Positions 51,658-60,964 of a stretch of DNA of 64,000 bases are shown here, piece after piece. Position 1 is the stretch's first letter; every line of letters begins with the position of its first letter. This stretch comes from Natrinema hispanicum (GTDB lineage Archaea; Halobacteriota; Halobacteria; Halobacteriales; Natrialbaceae), in assembly GCF_900111485.1 (NCBI RefSeq), contig NZ_FOIC01000015.1, positions 18,882 to 82,881 on the forward strand. Direction: 5' to 3'. The position numbers were made by a program, and so were the translations under genes. A model generated the notes under the pieces. It was not told the DNA's origin and did no database searches. It saw only the letters and a program-made list of their open reading frames with translations.

Positions 51658-53994
51658 TTAGCGGACCGAGTCGAGCAACAGCTTCTGTTCGACGCGTTTG
51701 ACCTCGTGTTGGACGTCACGGACAGCGTCGATGTTCGCGGAGATGGAGCTGATTCCTTCGTTAACGAGGTACTGGACCATCTCGGGTTTGGAGCCGGCCT
51801 GGCCACAGATGCTCGTGTCGATGTCGTGTTCGCGGCAGGTCTCGATGACGTTGCCGATCAAACGCAACACGGCGGGGTGGAGTTCGTCGAAGCGGTCGGC
51901 GACGTTCTCGTTGTTCCGGTCGACCGCGAGCGTATACTGGGTCAGGTCATTGGTCCCGAAGGAGGCGAAGTCGATCCCCGCTTCGGCCATCTCTTCGACC
52001 GACAGCGCGGCGGCTGGCGTCTCGATCATGGCACCCCAGCGGCGCTTCTCGGGGTCGATGCCGGCCTCTTTCATGCACGCTTTGGCGCGATAGACGTCTT
52101 CGGCGTCGTTGACCAGCGGGAACATGATCTCGACGTTGTCATAGCCCATCTCGTAGAGCCGGCAAAAGGCCTCGAGTTCGTGGGCGAAGACGTCAGTCCG
52201 GTCGAGCGAGCGGCGGATACCCCGGTAGCCAAGCATGGGATTGTGCTCTTCGGGTTCGTCGTCGCCGCCCTCGAGCTGGCGGAACTCGTCGGTCGGTGCG
52301 TCGAGTGTGCGCACGCGAACGGGACGCGGATAGAACGCATCGGCGACGCCGCGGATGCCGTCGACGAGTTCCGAGATGTAGGCGTCCGTACCGTTTTCTT
52401 CGATGTACTTCTCGGGAGTCTGGTTCAACGAGAGGATCATGTGCTCCGTCCGGAGCAGGCCAACGCCGTCGGCACCCGTCGCGGCCGCGCGTTCGGCGGC
52501 TTCGGGAATGGAGACGTTGACTTTGACTTCCGTCGCGGTCATTGGCTTGACCGGCGACTGCGGACGGACCTCCTCGACCGGTTCGGTCTCTTCGTCGGGT
52601 TCGACCGTCGAGCCCTCGAGGACGGCACCTTTGTCACCATCGAGCGTGACGACCTGGCCATCCTCTAACGTCGTCGTCGCGTTGGTCGTCCCGACGATCG
52701 CAGGGACACCCAGTTCACGGGAGACGATGGCGGCGTGGCTGGTCATGCCGCCCTCGTCAGTGATGATCCCCGAGGCGCGTTTCATCGCGGGCACCATATC
52801 GGGCATCGTCATCTCGGTGACGATCACGTCGCCTTCGCCGACCTTCGCGAGGTCGTCGAGTTTGGCGACGATCCGGGCGGGGCCGCTGACGGTCCCCGGA
52901 CTCGAGCCGAGTCCGTCGACGAGCACGTCGCCGGAGCCGCTCTCGTCACCGACATCGGTGTCGCCGGCCGTGGCGGCTTGGACGCTCCCGCTGCCGTCGG
53001 TCACGCCTTTCGAGACGTCGACGCCTTCGGTCGTCGCGGCGTCAGTGTCGCTCTCGTCGATCGTCGTGATCGGCCGCGATTGCAGCATGTAAACGTCGCC
53101 ATCGACGATCGCCCACTCGACGTCCTGTGGCTCGCCGTAGTGGTCCTCGACGCGCTCGCCGAGATCCATCAGTTCGTCGATCTCCTCGGCGTCGAGGACC
53201 CGTGCCGTTCGCTTGTCCTCTGGGACCTCGTTCTCGACTGTTTGGCCGGTCTCCTCGTCTTTTTCGTGCATCACCTTCTTCTCGGCAACGGTGACGTCCA
53301 TCGATCGGTCAGCGCGGTCGATGATGTAGTTGTCCGGTGAGACGGCACCGGAGACGACGGCTTCGCCGAGTCCCCACGCGGCCTCGATGATCATCGTCGG
53401 ATCGCCAGTCGAGGGGTGGCTCGTGAACATCACGCCCGACTTCTCGGCGTCGACCATCTGCTGGACGACGACCGCGATGTTGACGACGGAGTGGTCGAAG
53501 CCCTGCTCCTGGCGATAGTAGATCGCCCGCTGGGTAAACAGCGACGCCCAGCACTCGCGAACGCGCTTTAGGAGCTCGTCTTCGGTGACGTTGAGGAACG
53601 TCTCCTGTTGGCCGGCAAAGGACGCGTCGGGCAGGTCCTCTGCGGTCGCCGACGAGCGGACGGCGACGAACGCCTCGCCGTCGCCGACCTCGCGGTAGCT
53701 CTCGAGGATCTCCTCGCGAAGCTCGTCGGGGAACGGCGTCTCGAGGATGAGTTCCTGTGCGCGGTTTGCAGCGTCGGCCAGCGCGGCCGAGTCATCGACG
53801 TCGACGTCGACGGCTGCGAACAGTTCTTCGTCGATCTCGGCTTCTTCGATAAACGAACGATAAGTCCCGGCGGTTACGACGAATCCCGGTGGGACGGGTA
53901 GCCCTGCACCCGTAAGTTCGCCCAGGGAGGCACCTTTACCGCCGACCTTCTCGAGGTCGTCGGCACCGATCTCGTCCAGCCAGAGTACAGCCAT
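51658..53994 (-). CDS. ppsA: Phosphoenolpyruvate synthase
   Basis: A 778-residue enzyme making PEP from pyruvate and ATP for gluconeogenesis. The ATP-grasp domain starts AVLWLDEIGADDLEKVGGKG and has AVRSSATAEDLPDASFAGQQETFLN. The phosphohistidine domain carries the active His near residue 418 (DEGGMTSHAAIVSRELG). The C-terminal PEP-binding barrel has GTNDLTQYTLAVDRN and the Cys of SICGQAGSKPEM. A Ser/Gly/Asp/Thr-rich linker of about 40 residues (around 310-352) separates the first two domains and looks disordered. ATG 53994 is the family-like start. Confidence 0.95.
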   Translation of the reverse strand: MAVLWLDEIGADDLEKVGGKGASLGELTGAGLPVPPGFVVTAGTYRSFIEEAEIDEELFAAVDVDVDDSAALADAANRAQELILETPFPDELREEILESYREVGDGEAFVAVRSSATAEDLPDASFAGQQETFLNVTEDELLKRVRECWASLFTQRAIYYRQEQGFDHSVVNIAVVVQQMVDAEKSGVMFTSHPSTGDPTMIIEAAWGLGEAVVSGAVSPDNYIIDRADRSMDVTVAEKKVMHEKDEETGQTVENEVPEDKRTARVLDAEEIDELMDLGERVEDHYGEPQDVEWAIVDGDVYMLQSRPITTIDESDTDAATTEGVDVSKGVTDGSGSVQAATAGDTDVGDESGSGDVLVDGLGSSPGTVSGPARIVAKLDDLAKVGEGDVIVTEMTMPDMVPAMKRASGIITDEGGMTSHAAIVSRELGVPAIVGTTNATTTLEDGQVVTLDGDKGAVLEGSTVEPDEETEPVEEVRPQSPVKPMTATEVKVNVSIPEAAERAAATGADGVGLLRTEHMILSLNQTPEKYIEENGTDAYISELVDGIRGVADAFYPRPVRVRTLDAPTDEFRQLEGGDDEPEEHNPMLGYRGIRRSLDRTDVFAHELEAFCRLYEMGYDNVEIMFPLVNDAEDVYRAKACMKEAGIDPEKRRWGAMIETPAAALSVEEMAEAGIDFASFGTNDLTQYTLAVDRNNENVADRFDELHPAVLRLIGNVIETCREHDIDTSICGQAGSKPEMVQYLVNEGISSISANIDAVRDVQHEVKRVEQKLLLDSVR

Positions 53995-54284
53995 CTCTAT
54001 TGGGAGAGACAGTGGACCGAATAAAGAAGGTTGCGAACGGCCGCTCGGAGTCAGAATACTCACCAAATAGGGGTTTCCTGTCTACCCGTCGATCGGTGCC
54101 AGCGCAGTTATTTCTGCGATGGAAAACAAAAACTAGACTCCGAGACGATAGTACCAACACCGATAGACGTAATCGAGATGTATTTTCGATTCGACTCACG
54201 CAAGCGAACACCGACAGCGATCACGATCGGCGTTCCCGTCGGCTATAGCGCGACCACCCGTCGACCGTCCACTCGGATTCGGAC

Positions 54285-55184
54285 TCAGGCCTCGAGGATG
54301 TCGTCCTCCTCGTCGTCGGGGATGACGAGTGAGCCGTCGAGGACGGTCACTCCGCGGCCGCCGACTCGAACCCCGTCGTCGAGGCGAACGCGGACTGTTC
54401 CCGGCCGGTCGACGTAGTGGCCCTGCTCGAGACGGAGTTCCTCGGGCAGGTCGTCGTCGAACGCGCCAAAGCGATCGAGGTACGCGCTGACGGCCCCGCT
54501 TGCGGTGCCGGTGACGGGATCTTCCGACACGCCAGCGCCCGGCGCGAACATCCGGCCGTGGAGCGTCGACTCGCGCTCGAGCGCGTCGAACGTGAAGAGA
54601 TAGATCCCGGTCGCGTCGACCGCGTCGGTCACCGCCTCGATCGCAGCCATATCCGGCTCGGCGCTGCCGGCGTCCGAGAGGTACGTGATCGGGACGATCA
54701 GGAAGGGAAGGCCGGTCGAGGACACCGCTAGCGGAAGATCGGCGCTCGCTCCTTCGAGGGCGGCTCGATCGACGCCCAGCGCGTCGGCGACGCGGTCGTA
54801 CCCGACGTCGACCTCGCGGATCGTCGGCTCGTCCTGGGCCATCCAGACCGTCCCGTCGGGGTCGACCTCGATCTCGAGGACGCCGACGTTCGTCTCGAGG
54901 GTCGTCGTCCCAGGCTCGAGTCCCTCGTCGTGGCGGTGTGCGAACGTTCCAATCGTCGCGTGCCCGCAGAGATCGACCTCTTGAGTGGGTGTGAAATAGC
55001 GGATTCGATGGTCGGCGCGCTCGCTCGAGCGGAGAAACGCCGTCTCGCTGACCGCCATTTCGGCGGCGATCGACTGCATCTGCTCTGCCGAGAGTCCGTC
55101 AGCGTCCGGCACGACGCCAGCCGGATTCCCGGTCAACGGTTCGTCAGTAAACGCATCGACCTGCACGACTCGAGTCGTCTCCAT
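54285..55184 (-). CDS. PhzF-family isomerase
   Basis: A 299-residue enzyme of the PhzF/diaminopimelate-epimerase fold. VVQVDAFTDEPLTGNPAGVV is the typical N-terminus, and the acid-base Glu is in MAVSETAFL. The second half has DPVTGTASGAVSAYL and an LRLEQGHYVDRPG ending. The phenazine pathway is absent; such proteins are widespread housekeeping isomerases with unknown substrates. It follows ppsA's promoter region (53995-54284), where no other gene is seen. Confidence 0.9.
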   Translation of the reverse strand: METTRVVQVDAFTDEPLTGNPAGVVPDADGLSAEQMQSIAAEMAVSETAFLRSSERADHRIRYFTPTQEVDLCGHATIGTFAHRHDEGLEPGTTTLETNVGVLEIEVDPDGTVWMAQDEPTIREVDVGYDRVADALGVDRAALEGASADLPLAVSSTGLPFLIVPITYLSDAGSAEPDMAAIEAVTDAVDATGIYLFTFDALERESTLHGRMFAPGAGVSEDPVTGTASGAVSAYLDRFGAFDDDLPEELRLEQGHYVDRPGTVRVRLDDGVRVGGRGVTVLDGSLVIPDDEEDDILEA

Positions 55185-55237
55185 ACGACGTGGCTCGGTC
55201 GACTGGCGTATGAATCCTCGGTCGTCGGACAGCAGTT

Positions 55238-56680
55238 TCAGTCGTCACCCGCTTCCGCGGGCCGATCGACGCCGTCGTGGTCAGCCATCGGTGGCAAGTC
55301 ACCCGACGCGTGGGTGCCGACGGGTGGTCGGTTGACTTCGGCCGCGGGCGAGGTCTCGAGGTCGGTTTCGTTGTCCGCGAGCGCGTCCATTTCGCCGTCA
55401 GCGCGGGCATCCTGGTCGATCCGCATCGAGCAGAACTCCGCGCCACACATCGAGCAGAAGCGGGCCTCCTTGTAGTTGTCTCCGGGAAGCGTCTGGTCGT
55501 GGAACGACCGGGCACGGTCGGGATCGAGCGCGAGGGCGAACTGCTCGCGCCAGTCGAACGCGTAGCGGGCCTCCGAGAGGGCGTCGTCCCAGTCGCGTGC
55601 GCCGGGGCGTTCGGTGCCCACATCGGCGGCGTGGGCGGCGATCCGGTAGGCTGCGAGGCCGTCGCGGACGTCTTCTTCCTCGGGGAGCCCGAGGTGTTCT
55701 TTCGGAGTTACGTAACACAACATCGCGGCACCCGCTTGCGCTGCCATCGCGGCCCCGATGGCGCTGGTGATGTGGTCGTAGCCCGGTGCAACGTCGGTCA
55801 CCAACGGGCCGAGGACGTAGAAGGGCGCGCCGTCACAGACCTCCTGCTGGCGCTCGACGTTCTCGGCGACCTTGTGCATCGGGACGTGGCCCGGACCCTC
55901 GACCATCACCTGGACGCCGTGGTCCCAGCCGACGCGTGTGAGTTCACCCAGCGTGTCGAGTTCGGCGTACTGGGCATCGTCGCAGGCGTCGGCCAGACAG
56001 CCCGGCCGGAGGCTATCCCCCAGGCTGAACGTCACGTCGTGTTCGGCGAAAATTTCGCAGATCTCCGGAAACACCTGATACAGGGGATTTTGCTCGCCGT
56101 GTGCTTCCATCCACGACGCCATGATCGAGCCGCCTCGCGAGACGATGCCCGTCTTCCGGCCGTCGGTCAGCGGTAGGTGTTCCGCGAGGATTCCGGCGTG
56201 GATCGTCATGTAGTCGACGCCTTGCTCGGCTTGCTTTTCGATGATCTCGAGCAGCAGGTCTTTCGTAATGTCTTCGGGGCGACCGGCCTGCTTGACCGCC
56301 TCGTACAGCGGCACCGTCCCGAGTGGCACCGGCGAGTGTGCGACGTGGGCCTCGCGGATCTCGTCTAAGTCACTGCCCGTTCCGAGGTCCATCACCGTGT
56401 CCGCGCCGTAGTGGACCGCGGTGTGGAGCTTCTCGAGTTCCGTCTCGAGGTCGCTGGTCGTCTCACTGTTGCCGATGTTAGCGTTGACCTTGGTCGCGAA
56501 CTCGCGGCCGATGATCATCGGATCGAGCGTGTCGTGGTTGTGGTTGGCCGGGATGACGGCCTGTCCGTCGGCGACCTGCTCGCGAACGAACTCGGGATCG
56601 CGGTTCTCTCGCTCGGCGACGCGTTCCATTGCGGGTGTTACCGTCCCCTCGCGGGCGGCCTGAAGCTGTGTCTGCGCCAT
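55238..56680 (-). CDS. thiC: Phosphomethylpyrimidine synthase ThiC
   Basis: A 480-residue radical-SAM enzyme that turns aminoimidazole ribotide into the thiamine pyrimidine. [15 protein letters not shown] motif ([20 protein letters not shown]) near residue 68, [21 protein letters not shown] near residue 180, and the C-terminal cluster motif [12 protein letters not shown] (CxxCx4C) near residue 413. A disordered acidic tail of about 50 residues follows. No TPP riboswitch-like sequence was seen upstream; a TATA box stands 29 nt before the ATG, so control is likely by a protein repressor. Confidence 0.95.
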   Translation of the reverse strand: MAQTQLQAAREGTVTPAMERVAERENRDPEFVREQVADGQAVIPANHNHDTLDPMIIGREFATKVNANIGNSETTSDLETELEKLHTAVHYGADTVMDLGTGSDLDEIREAHVAHSPVPLGTVPLYEAVKQAGRPEDITKDLLLEIIEKQAEQGVDYMTIHAGILAEHLPLTDGRKTGIVSRGGSIMASWMEAHGEQNPLYQVFPEICEIFAEHDVTFSLGDSLRPGCLADACDDAQYAELDTLGELTRVGWDHGVQVMVEGPGHVPMHKVAENVERQQEVCDGAPFYVLGPLVTDVAPGYDHITSAIGAAMAAQAGAAMLCYVTPKEHLGLPEEEDVRDGLAAYRIAAHAADVGTERPGARDWDDALSEARYAFDWREQFALALDPDRARSFHDQTLPGDNYKEARFCSMCGAEFCSMRIDQDARADGEMDALADNETDLETSPAAEVNRPPVGTHASGDLPPMADHDGVDRPAEAGDD

Positions 56681-56704
56681 CGATAACTAGGTTGTATTAT
56701 CAAG

Positions 56705-56713
56705 TTATAAATA
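56705..56713 (-). promoter_or_regulatory. TATA box of thiC
   Basis: The minus strand reads TATTTATAA, centred 29 nt before ATG 56680, so thiC mRNA is probably leaderless, which also leaves no room for a riboswitch. Confidence 0.55.
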
Positions 56714-56819
56714 ACTGTCTACGGCCGTGAACGATCCGATCAAACGAAGGCAGTGATTGACGGCCGTTTCAGCCAACTTAAGGGGACCGCGCTCGAGACA
56801 CCGGATAGGTGGCCATCAG

Positions 56820-57518
56820 ATGTCCGATCTACCGGACGATTTCGACTGTACCATAACCAACTGGGAGTACATTTACGGCCTGTGCCGAGACGTGGCCGAC
56901 GACGTCCGCGACGACGAATTCGAGCCGGATGTCGTCGTCGCGCTGGCCCGCGGTGGCTGGTTCGCGGGCCGGTGTCTCTGTGACTTCCTCGGTTTGGACG
57001 ACCTGACGAGCCTGAAGATGGAACACTACGTCGGTACCGCCGCGAAGGCCGACGAACCGACTGTCCGCTATCCGATGCCGGAAGGCAGCGTCGAGGGTAA
57101 GGACGTCCTCATCATCGACGACATCGCCGACACCGGCGGCTCGATCAGCCACGCCTACGAGTACGTCATGGACCGCGAGGCCAGCGAGGTCCGCACTGCG
57201 ACCCTGCAACTGCTCGGTACCAGCGAGTTCCAACCCGACTACATCGGCGAACGACTCGAGGAGTGGACCTGGGTCGTCTACCCGTGGAACTTCATCGAGG
57301 ACATGATCGATCTGACCTCGAGCGCCATGGAAAAGGCCGACCAAGAGACGTTCACGAACGAGGAGCTCCGTCACTTCCTCGCGGCGTACCACGGAATCGA
57401 CCGCATCGAGATGGAGATCGCTCAGCCCGACCGGCTCCCCGAAGTCCTCGCCGAGATGGAACGACGCGAGGTGCTCGAGTCGACCGGGGCTGACGAGTGG
57501 ACGCTCATCGGCGAGTAG
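56820..57518 (+). CDS. Phosphoribosyltransferase, Xgprt-like, with extra C-terminal domain
   Basis: A 232-residue enzyme. The N-terminal PRTase domain has PDVVVALARGGWFAGRCLCDFLG and the PRPP motif VLIIDDIADTGGSISHA near residue 95. WTWVVYPWNFIEDMIDL closes it. The last 55 residues form a winged-helix-like tail (NEELRHFLAAYHGIDRIEME and EVLAEMERREVLESTGADEWTL). It may salvage a purine or regulate in response to PRPP. ATG 56820 matches the family start MSDLPDDFDCTITNW. Confidence 0.85.
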   Translation: MSDLPDDFDCTITNWEYIYGLCRDVADDVRDDEFEPDVVVALARGGWFAGRCLCDFLGLDDLTSLKMEHYVGTAAKADEPTVRYPMPEGSVEGKDVLIIDDIADTGGSISHAYEYVMDREASEVRTATLQLLGTSEFQPDYIGERLEEWTWVVYPWNFIEDMIDLTSSAMEKADQETFTNEELRHFLAAYHGIDRIEMEIAQPDRLPEVLAEMERREVLESTGADEWTLIGE

Positions 57519-57664
57519 GTCTCGCAGCCCTCCCACAGGAGCCGCTTCTGCCGGACGCGATACTGGCGACTACCAGCCAGTGCTCGCTCGTTCGAGGTGA
57601 TCGACGGGATGACCGTCCGATATCGTGAGCAATGATCAGTACTCGCGAGTGTCAACGGGACAAG

Positions 57665-57671
57665 TATTTAT
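57665..57671 (+). promoter_or_regulatory. TATA box of the SpoOM-like gene
   Basis: TATTTAT is centred 30 nt before ATG 57698 and supports that start. Confidence 0.5.
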
Positions 57672-57697
57672 GGACTGGCTGTGACTGGTCTCGACGT

Positions 57698-58426
57698 ATG
57701 AAACGAGTCCTCACGAGTCTCGGCATCGGTGCGGCGACGGTCGATACGGTTCTCCCAACGACGCTCACGGCCGGCGAATCCGTCGACGCACGCGTCGACG
57801 TCACCGGCGGCAACGACAGCCAGGAGGTCGACGGGATCTACTTCGCGCTCGAGACGCGCTACGAGACCGACGACAGCACGGGAACGGCGAAGATCGACAC
57901 GTTCCGTCTCGCGGACTCGTTTACCATCGAGCCTGACGAGGAGCGGAGTTTTACCGTCTCGGTCGACGTCCCGTACCACACGCCCGTCACACTGGGAAAA
58001 ACGAAGGTCTGGCTCGACACCGGGCTCGACATCGACTGGGCGGTCGACCCCGACGACCGCGACCCCGTCGAGATCAAGCCCGACCCGCTCCGGCAGGCGC
58101 TGTTCGACGCCCTCGAGTCGCTCGGCTTTACGCTCCGCTCGGCCAAGTGCGAGGCCACGGAGTCGCTGTTCGCCGACCATCGCTTCGTCCAGGAACTCGA
58201 GTTCGTCCCCCAATCGGGGCCGTTCGCGGGCGAACTGGACGAACTCGAGGTCGTCACGCTTCCCGAGGGCGACGGCTTCGATCTGCTGCTCGAGGTCGAT
58301 CGCCGTGGTGGTCTGCTGGCGGAACACTTCGATGCCGACGAGCGACACGATCGGCTCTCGCTTCGACCCGGCGACGAGGGCGATCTCGAGCGGCAGCTGC
58401 GAACGGTGATCGAACGGAACAGCTGA
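57698..58426 (+). CDS. Sporulation-control SpoOM-like protein (arrestin-fold)
   Basis: A 242-residue cytoplasmic protein of the SpoOM family. LGIGAATVDTVLPTTLTAGE starts a beta-sandwich, continuing with IYFALETRYETDD, FTIEPDEERSFTVSVDVPYHTPVT and VWLDTGLDIDWAVDP, all typical. A C-terminal half with DPLRQALFDALESLGF and FVQELEFVP follows. Name aside, haloarchaea do not sporulate; arrestin-like trafficking or scaffolding roles are possible. Confidence 0.88.
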   Translation: MKRVLTSLGIGAATVDTVLPTTLTAGESVDARVDVTGGNDSQEVDGIYFALETRYETDDSTGTAKIDTFRLADSFTIEPDEERSFTVSVDVPYHTPVTLGKTKVWLDTGLDIDWAVDPDDRDPVEIKPDPLRQALFDALESLGFTLRSAKCEATESLFADHRFVQELEFVPQSGPFAGELDELEVVTLPEGDGFDLLLEVDRRGGLLAEHFDADERHDRLSLRPGDEGDLERQLRTVIERNS

Positions 58427-58501
58427 GACTGTCGAACAACAGTCCGTGAACACTCGAGCGTCTCTCGCGATCGCTGTGTGACCCGTGTTGTCCGGCAGTA
58501 T
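58427..58501. repeat. Palindromic intergenic element, type B (short copy)
   Basis: Starting at the base after the SpoOM-like TGA, GACTGTCGAACAACA (58427-58441) pairs with TGTTGTCCGGCAGTA (58487-58501 region) at about 12 of 15 positions. The right end matches the TACTGCCGGACA end word of the other type B copies. The element fills the gap before the MTA phosphorylase promoter. Confidence 0.5.
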
Positions 58502-58529
58502 TAGGAGGGTCGTCCGCCCACGTCTCAGT

Positions 58530-59390
58530 ATGACAATCGGCGTCATCGGTGGAAGCGGCATCTACGAGGCACTGCCACTCGAGAACGTCCGTCACGAGCA
58601 CGTCTCGACACCCTACGGCGAGCCAAGCGACGCGGTTACTATGGGTGACCTCGCCGGCCGTGAGGTCGCGTTTCTGCCACGTCATGGCGAAGACCATCGG
58701 CACCCGCCGACCGACGCGTCCTATCAGGCGAACATCTACGCGCTCAAATCGGTCGGCGTCGATCGGGTGATCTCGACGAACGCGGTCGGAAGCCTCCGCG
58801 AGGACCTGCCGCCCCGCACGCTGGTCGTCCCCGACCAGATCTTCGACCGGACCAAACACCGCTCGCCGACGTTCTTCGGCGACGGGATGGTCGTCCACAT
58901 GGGGTTTGCCAACCCCTACTGTCCGTCACTGGCCTCTCATCTCGTCGATTCGGCTCGCGAGGCGACTGACGCCGACACCAACGTTGCAGCGGACGGCACC
59001 TACGTCTGCATCGAAGGGCCGCAGTTCTCGACGAAAGCCGAAAGCGAGTTCTACCGCGAGCAGGGCTGGGACATCATCGGTATGACCGCCATCCCCGAGG
59101 CCAAACTCGCCCGCGAGGCCGAACTAAGTTACGCCACCATCGCCGGCGTCACCGACTATGACGTCTGGAAATCGGATAGCGAGGTCTCCCTCGAGGAGGT
59201 CCGCGAAAACGCCACGGCGAACCGGGGGTCGATCAACGCGGTCGTCGAACACGCGATCCGAACGATGCCCGACGACTTCGAAAGCGAGGCCTGGACTGCA
59301 CTCGAGGGGACGATCAACACGCCACCGGAGGCGATTCCCGAGGAAACCAGAGAGCGCATCGACCTGCTGGCTGGCGACTACTTCGAGTAA
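58530..59390 (+). CDS. mtnP: S-methyl-5'-thioadenosine phosphorylase
   Basis: A 286-residue enzyme that splits methylthioadenosine (a polyamine/SAM by-product) into adenine and methylthioribose-1-phosphate. TIGVIGGSGIYEAL starts it, the phosphate site is in FLPRHGEDHRHPPTDASYQAN, the STNAVGSLREDLPP loop and the substrate region CIEGPQFSTKAESEFYREQG with IGMTAIPEAKLAREAE follow. ATG 58530 is preferred over 58485. Closely related inosine/guanosine-specific enzymes cannot be excluded. Confidence 0.9.
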   Translation: MTIGVIGGSGIYEALPLENVRHEHVSTPYGEPSDAVTMGDLAGREVAFLPRHGEDHRHPPTDASYQANIYALKSVGVDRVISTNAVGSLREDLPPRTLVVPDQIFDRTKHRSPTFFGDGMVVHMGFANPYCPSLASHLVDSAREATDADTNVAADGTYVCIEGPQFSTKAESEFYREQGWDIIGMTAIPEAKLAREAELSYATIAGVTDYDVWKSDSEVSLEEVRENATANRGSINAVVEHAIRTMPDDFESEAWTALEGTINTPPEAIPEETRERIDLLAGDYFE

Positions 59391-59523
59391 GCCACTCACA
59401 ATCGGGACGCGACGGAGACGAACATCGACGCGGCATGTTGTCGTCTGCCACACGTCTCGGTCGGACAGACACTACAAGAATAGTACAGAGAGAACTAAGA
59501 GAAACAATAGTGTGCATTGCCGC

Positions 59524-59760
59524 GTGAACGCGCAAGAACTCGTCCACCTACACGCATTACTGTTCGAATTACGGGCGGCGCTCGAGCGAGAAGGGATGGT
59601 GGCCGATGACGCATTCGATGCGTACGAGGCGCAGCCAGTTCGGCCACAGCACATCCACCGCTCGAAGGAGGCACACGAAACTGCGATCGGCCTGCTTCTG
59701 GACGGGCTCGGGCAGTCCGTCCGAATCCATCCGCCACCGGATCACGTATCGGTTTCGTGA
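59524..59760 (+). CDS. UPF0058 family protein
   Basis: A 78-residue protein with a GTG start (VNAQELVHLHALLFELRAAL), the UPF0058 signature, and PQHIHRSKEAHETAIGLLL further on. A GTG four codons earlier (59512) is an alternative. UPF0058 is archaeal, helical and uncharacterised. After it, 59761-59906 contains a hairpin CTGCGGGT/ACCCGCAG and the word CAGGAGTCCGT, resembling an end of the type A repeat. Confidence 0.82.
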   Translation: MNAQELVHLHALLFELRAALEREGMVADDAFDAYEAQPVRPQHIHRSKEAHETAIGLLLDGLGQSVRIHPPPDHVSVS

Positions 59761-59906
59761 CATTGAGCTCCGGCTGCGGGTTCGATCGGGATCACGAATT
59801 CTCGGGATACCCGCAGGGCGGTCGCGGATATCTACGAAACTGGCTGACAGGAGTCCGTCTGAACGGAGTGGGCAAGGATTACGCATTTCGGCGTCGTGTG
59901 GGACGT

Positions 59907-60344
59907 ATGGACGAGCCACACGACTTCGACGACATTCTCGTGCCGACTGACGGCAGCAAAGCCGCCCGCAACGGGGCAAAACAGGCGATCAAGTTCGCAC
60001 AGCGAAACGACGCGACGCTACACGTCCTGTACGCGATGGACATGGGTGATGCCGACTACGTCGCGGTGCCAAGCGATATCAGACAGACGCGACGCCGACT
60101 CGAGAAGAAGGGTCAGACGTTCGTCTCGGAGGTCGAAGACCTTGCTGACGATGCCGACGTCTCTTGTGTCACGGCTGTCAAGGCGAACACGCCGGTCGAA
60201 GCCATCACCGACTACGTCGACGAACACGATATCGACCTCGTTGTCATGGGAAAGCGCGGGCGCTCCGATCCGGACAAGCCGCTGCTGGGATCGATCACGA
60301 ACCGAGTCATCGGCTCACTCGACGTTCCCGTATTTACTGCCTGA
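59907..60344 (+). CDS. Universal stress protein, UspA family
   Basis: A 145-residue USP domain. FDDILVPTDGSKAARNGAKQAIKFA opens the fold, TLHVLYAMD is strand 2, and the ATP-binding motif appears as VVMGKRGRSDPDKPLLGSITNRVI (G-x2-G-x9-G-S/T pattern) near residue 113. ATG 59907 gives the standard start; the longer in-frame version reads through the upstream repeat. Single gene; probable nucleotide-binding stress factor. Confidence 0.88.
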   Translation: MDEPHDFDDILVPTDGSKAARNGAKQAIKFAQRNDATLHVLYAMDMGDADYVAVPSDIRQTRRRLEKKGQTFVSEVEDLADDADVSCVTAVKANTPVEAITDYVDEHDIDLVVMGKRGRSDPDKPLLGSITNRVIGSLDVPVFTA

Positions 60345-60401
60345 TAAGATCGTTCCCGACGGCTGGAGGGATCGACGGCGGACACCGCTGCGGTGGGCGG
60401 A

Positions 60402-60887
60402 TCAGTGACGCATGCTGTCGACCGGTGGCTCCGCGTTGTGCTCGCCCCACGTTTCGATCGCCGTCACGATTCGCTCGGCAGCGGTGACGGGCTCACACCG
60501 GTCGGTATCGATCTCGAGGTCGGCGTCGGGGGCCTCGAACTCCCGGTAGACGACGTGGACGCCCTGTTCCGAGATCGAATCGTCCCGACGCCGATTGCGC
60601 TCGAGGCAGGTCTCAAGGCTCGCGGTCACGTGGACGAACCGCACGTCGCCGAGGGCGCGAAACTGCGTCTGCCATTGCCGACGGTAGAACGTCCCGTCGA
60701 CGAGCGTCACGCCGGCTACAGGGGCCGAACCGGCCTGTTCGGCCAGTTGCTCGTAGGTCCGACTCGAGAAGTCGTCGGAGTGGTAGAGTCGCACTGGAAC
60801 GTCCCGCTCCGCGAGTCGGTCACGGACGCGGGTCGCGATGGTGGTTTTTCCGACACCCGGCGGCCCGCAGATGACGATCACAGCCAT
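60402..60887 (-). CDS. P-loop kinase-like ATP-binding protein
   Basis: A 161-residue NTPase. MAVIVICGPPGVGKTTIATRV (Walker A at residues 8-15), a Walker-B-like/lid region with VTLVDGTFYRRQWQTQF, and a CLERNRRRDDSISEQG lid helix recall small nucleoside/nucleotide kinases or the PSTK/Kti12 group. ATG 60887 chosen; the longer in-frame start reaches past the intergenic DNA. Substrate unknown. Confidence 0.78.
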   Translation of the reverse strand: MAVIVICGPPGVGKTTIATRVRDRLAERDVPVRLYHSDDFSSRTYEQLAEQAGSAPVAGVTLVDGTFYRRQWQTQFRALGDVRFVHVTASLETCLERNRRRDDSISEQGVHVVYREFEAPDADLEIDTDRCEPVTAAERIVTAIETWGEHNAEPPVDSMRH

Positions 60888-60964
60888 CGATAGGGGACGA
60901 GGCCATACGAATGAGTCGGTCCGTCGGCTCGTGGACAGCCACGGCACCGAGAGGGAAGCCGTGA

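Noticed and set aside
51385..52668. A 427-codon plus-strand ORF opposite ppsA
   Set aside because: Composition is that of an antisense frame, and ppsA motifs are unambiguous on the minus strand.
56681..56819. TPP riboswitch in front of thiC
   Set aside because: No THI-box sequence seen; the TATA box only 29 nt before the ATG leaves no leader.
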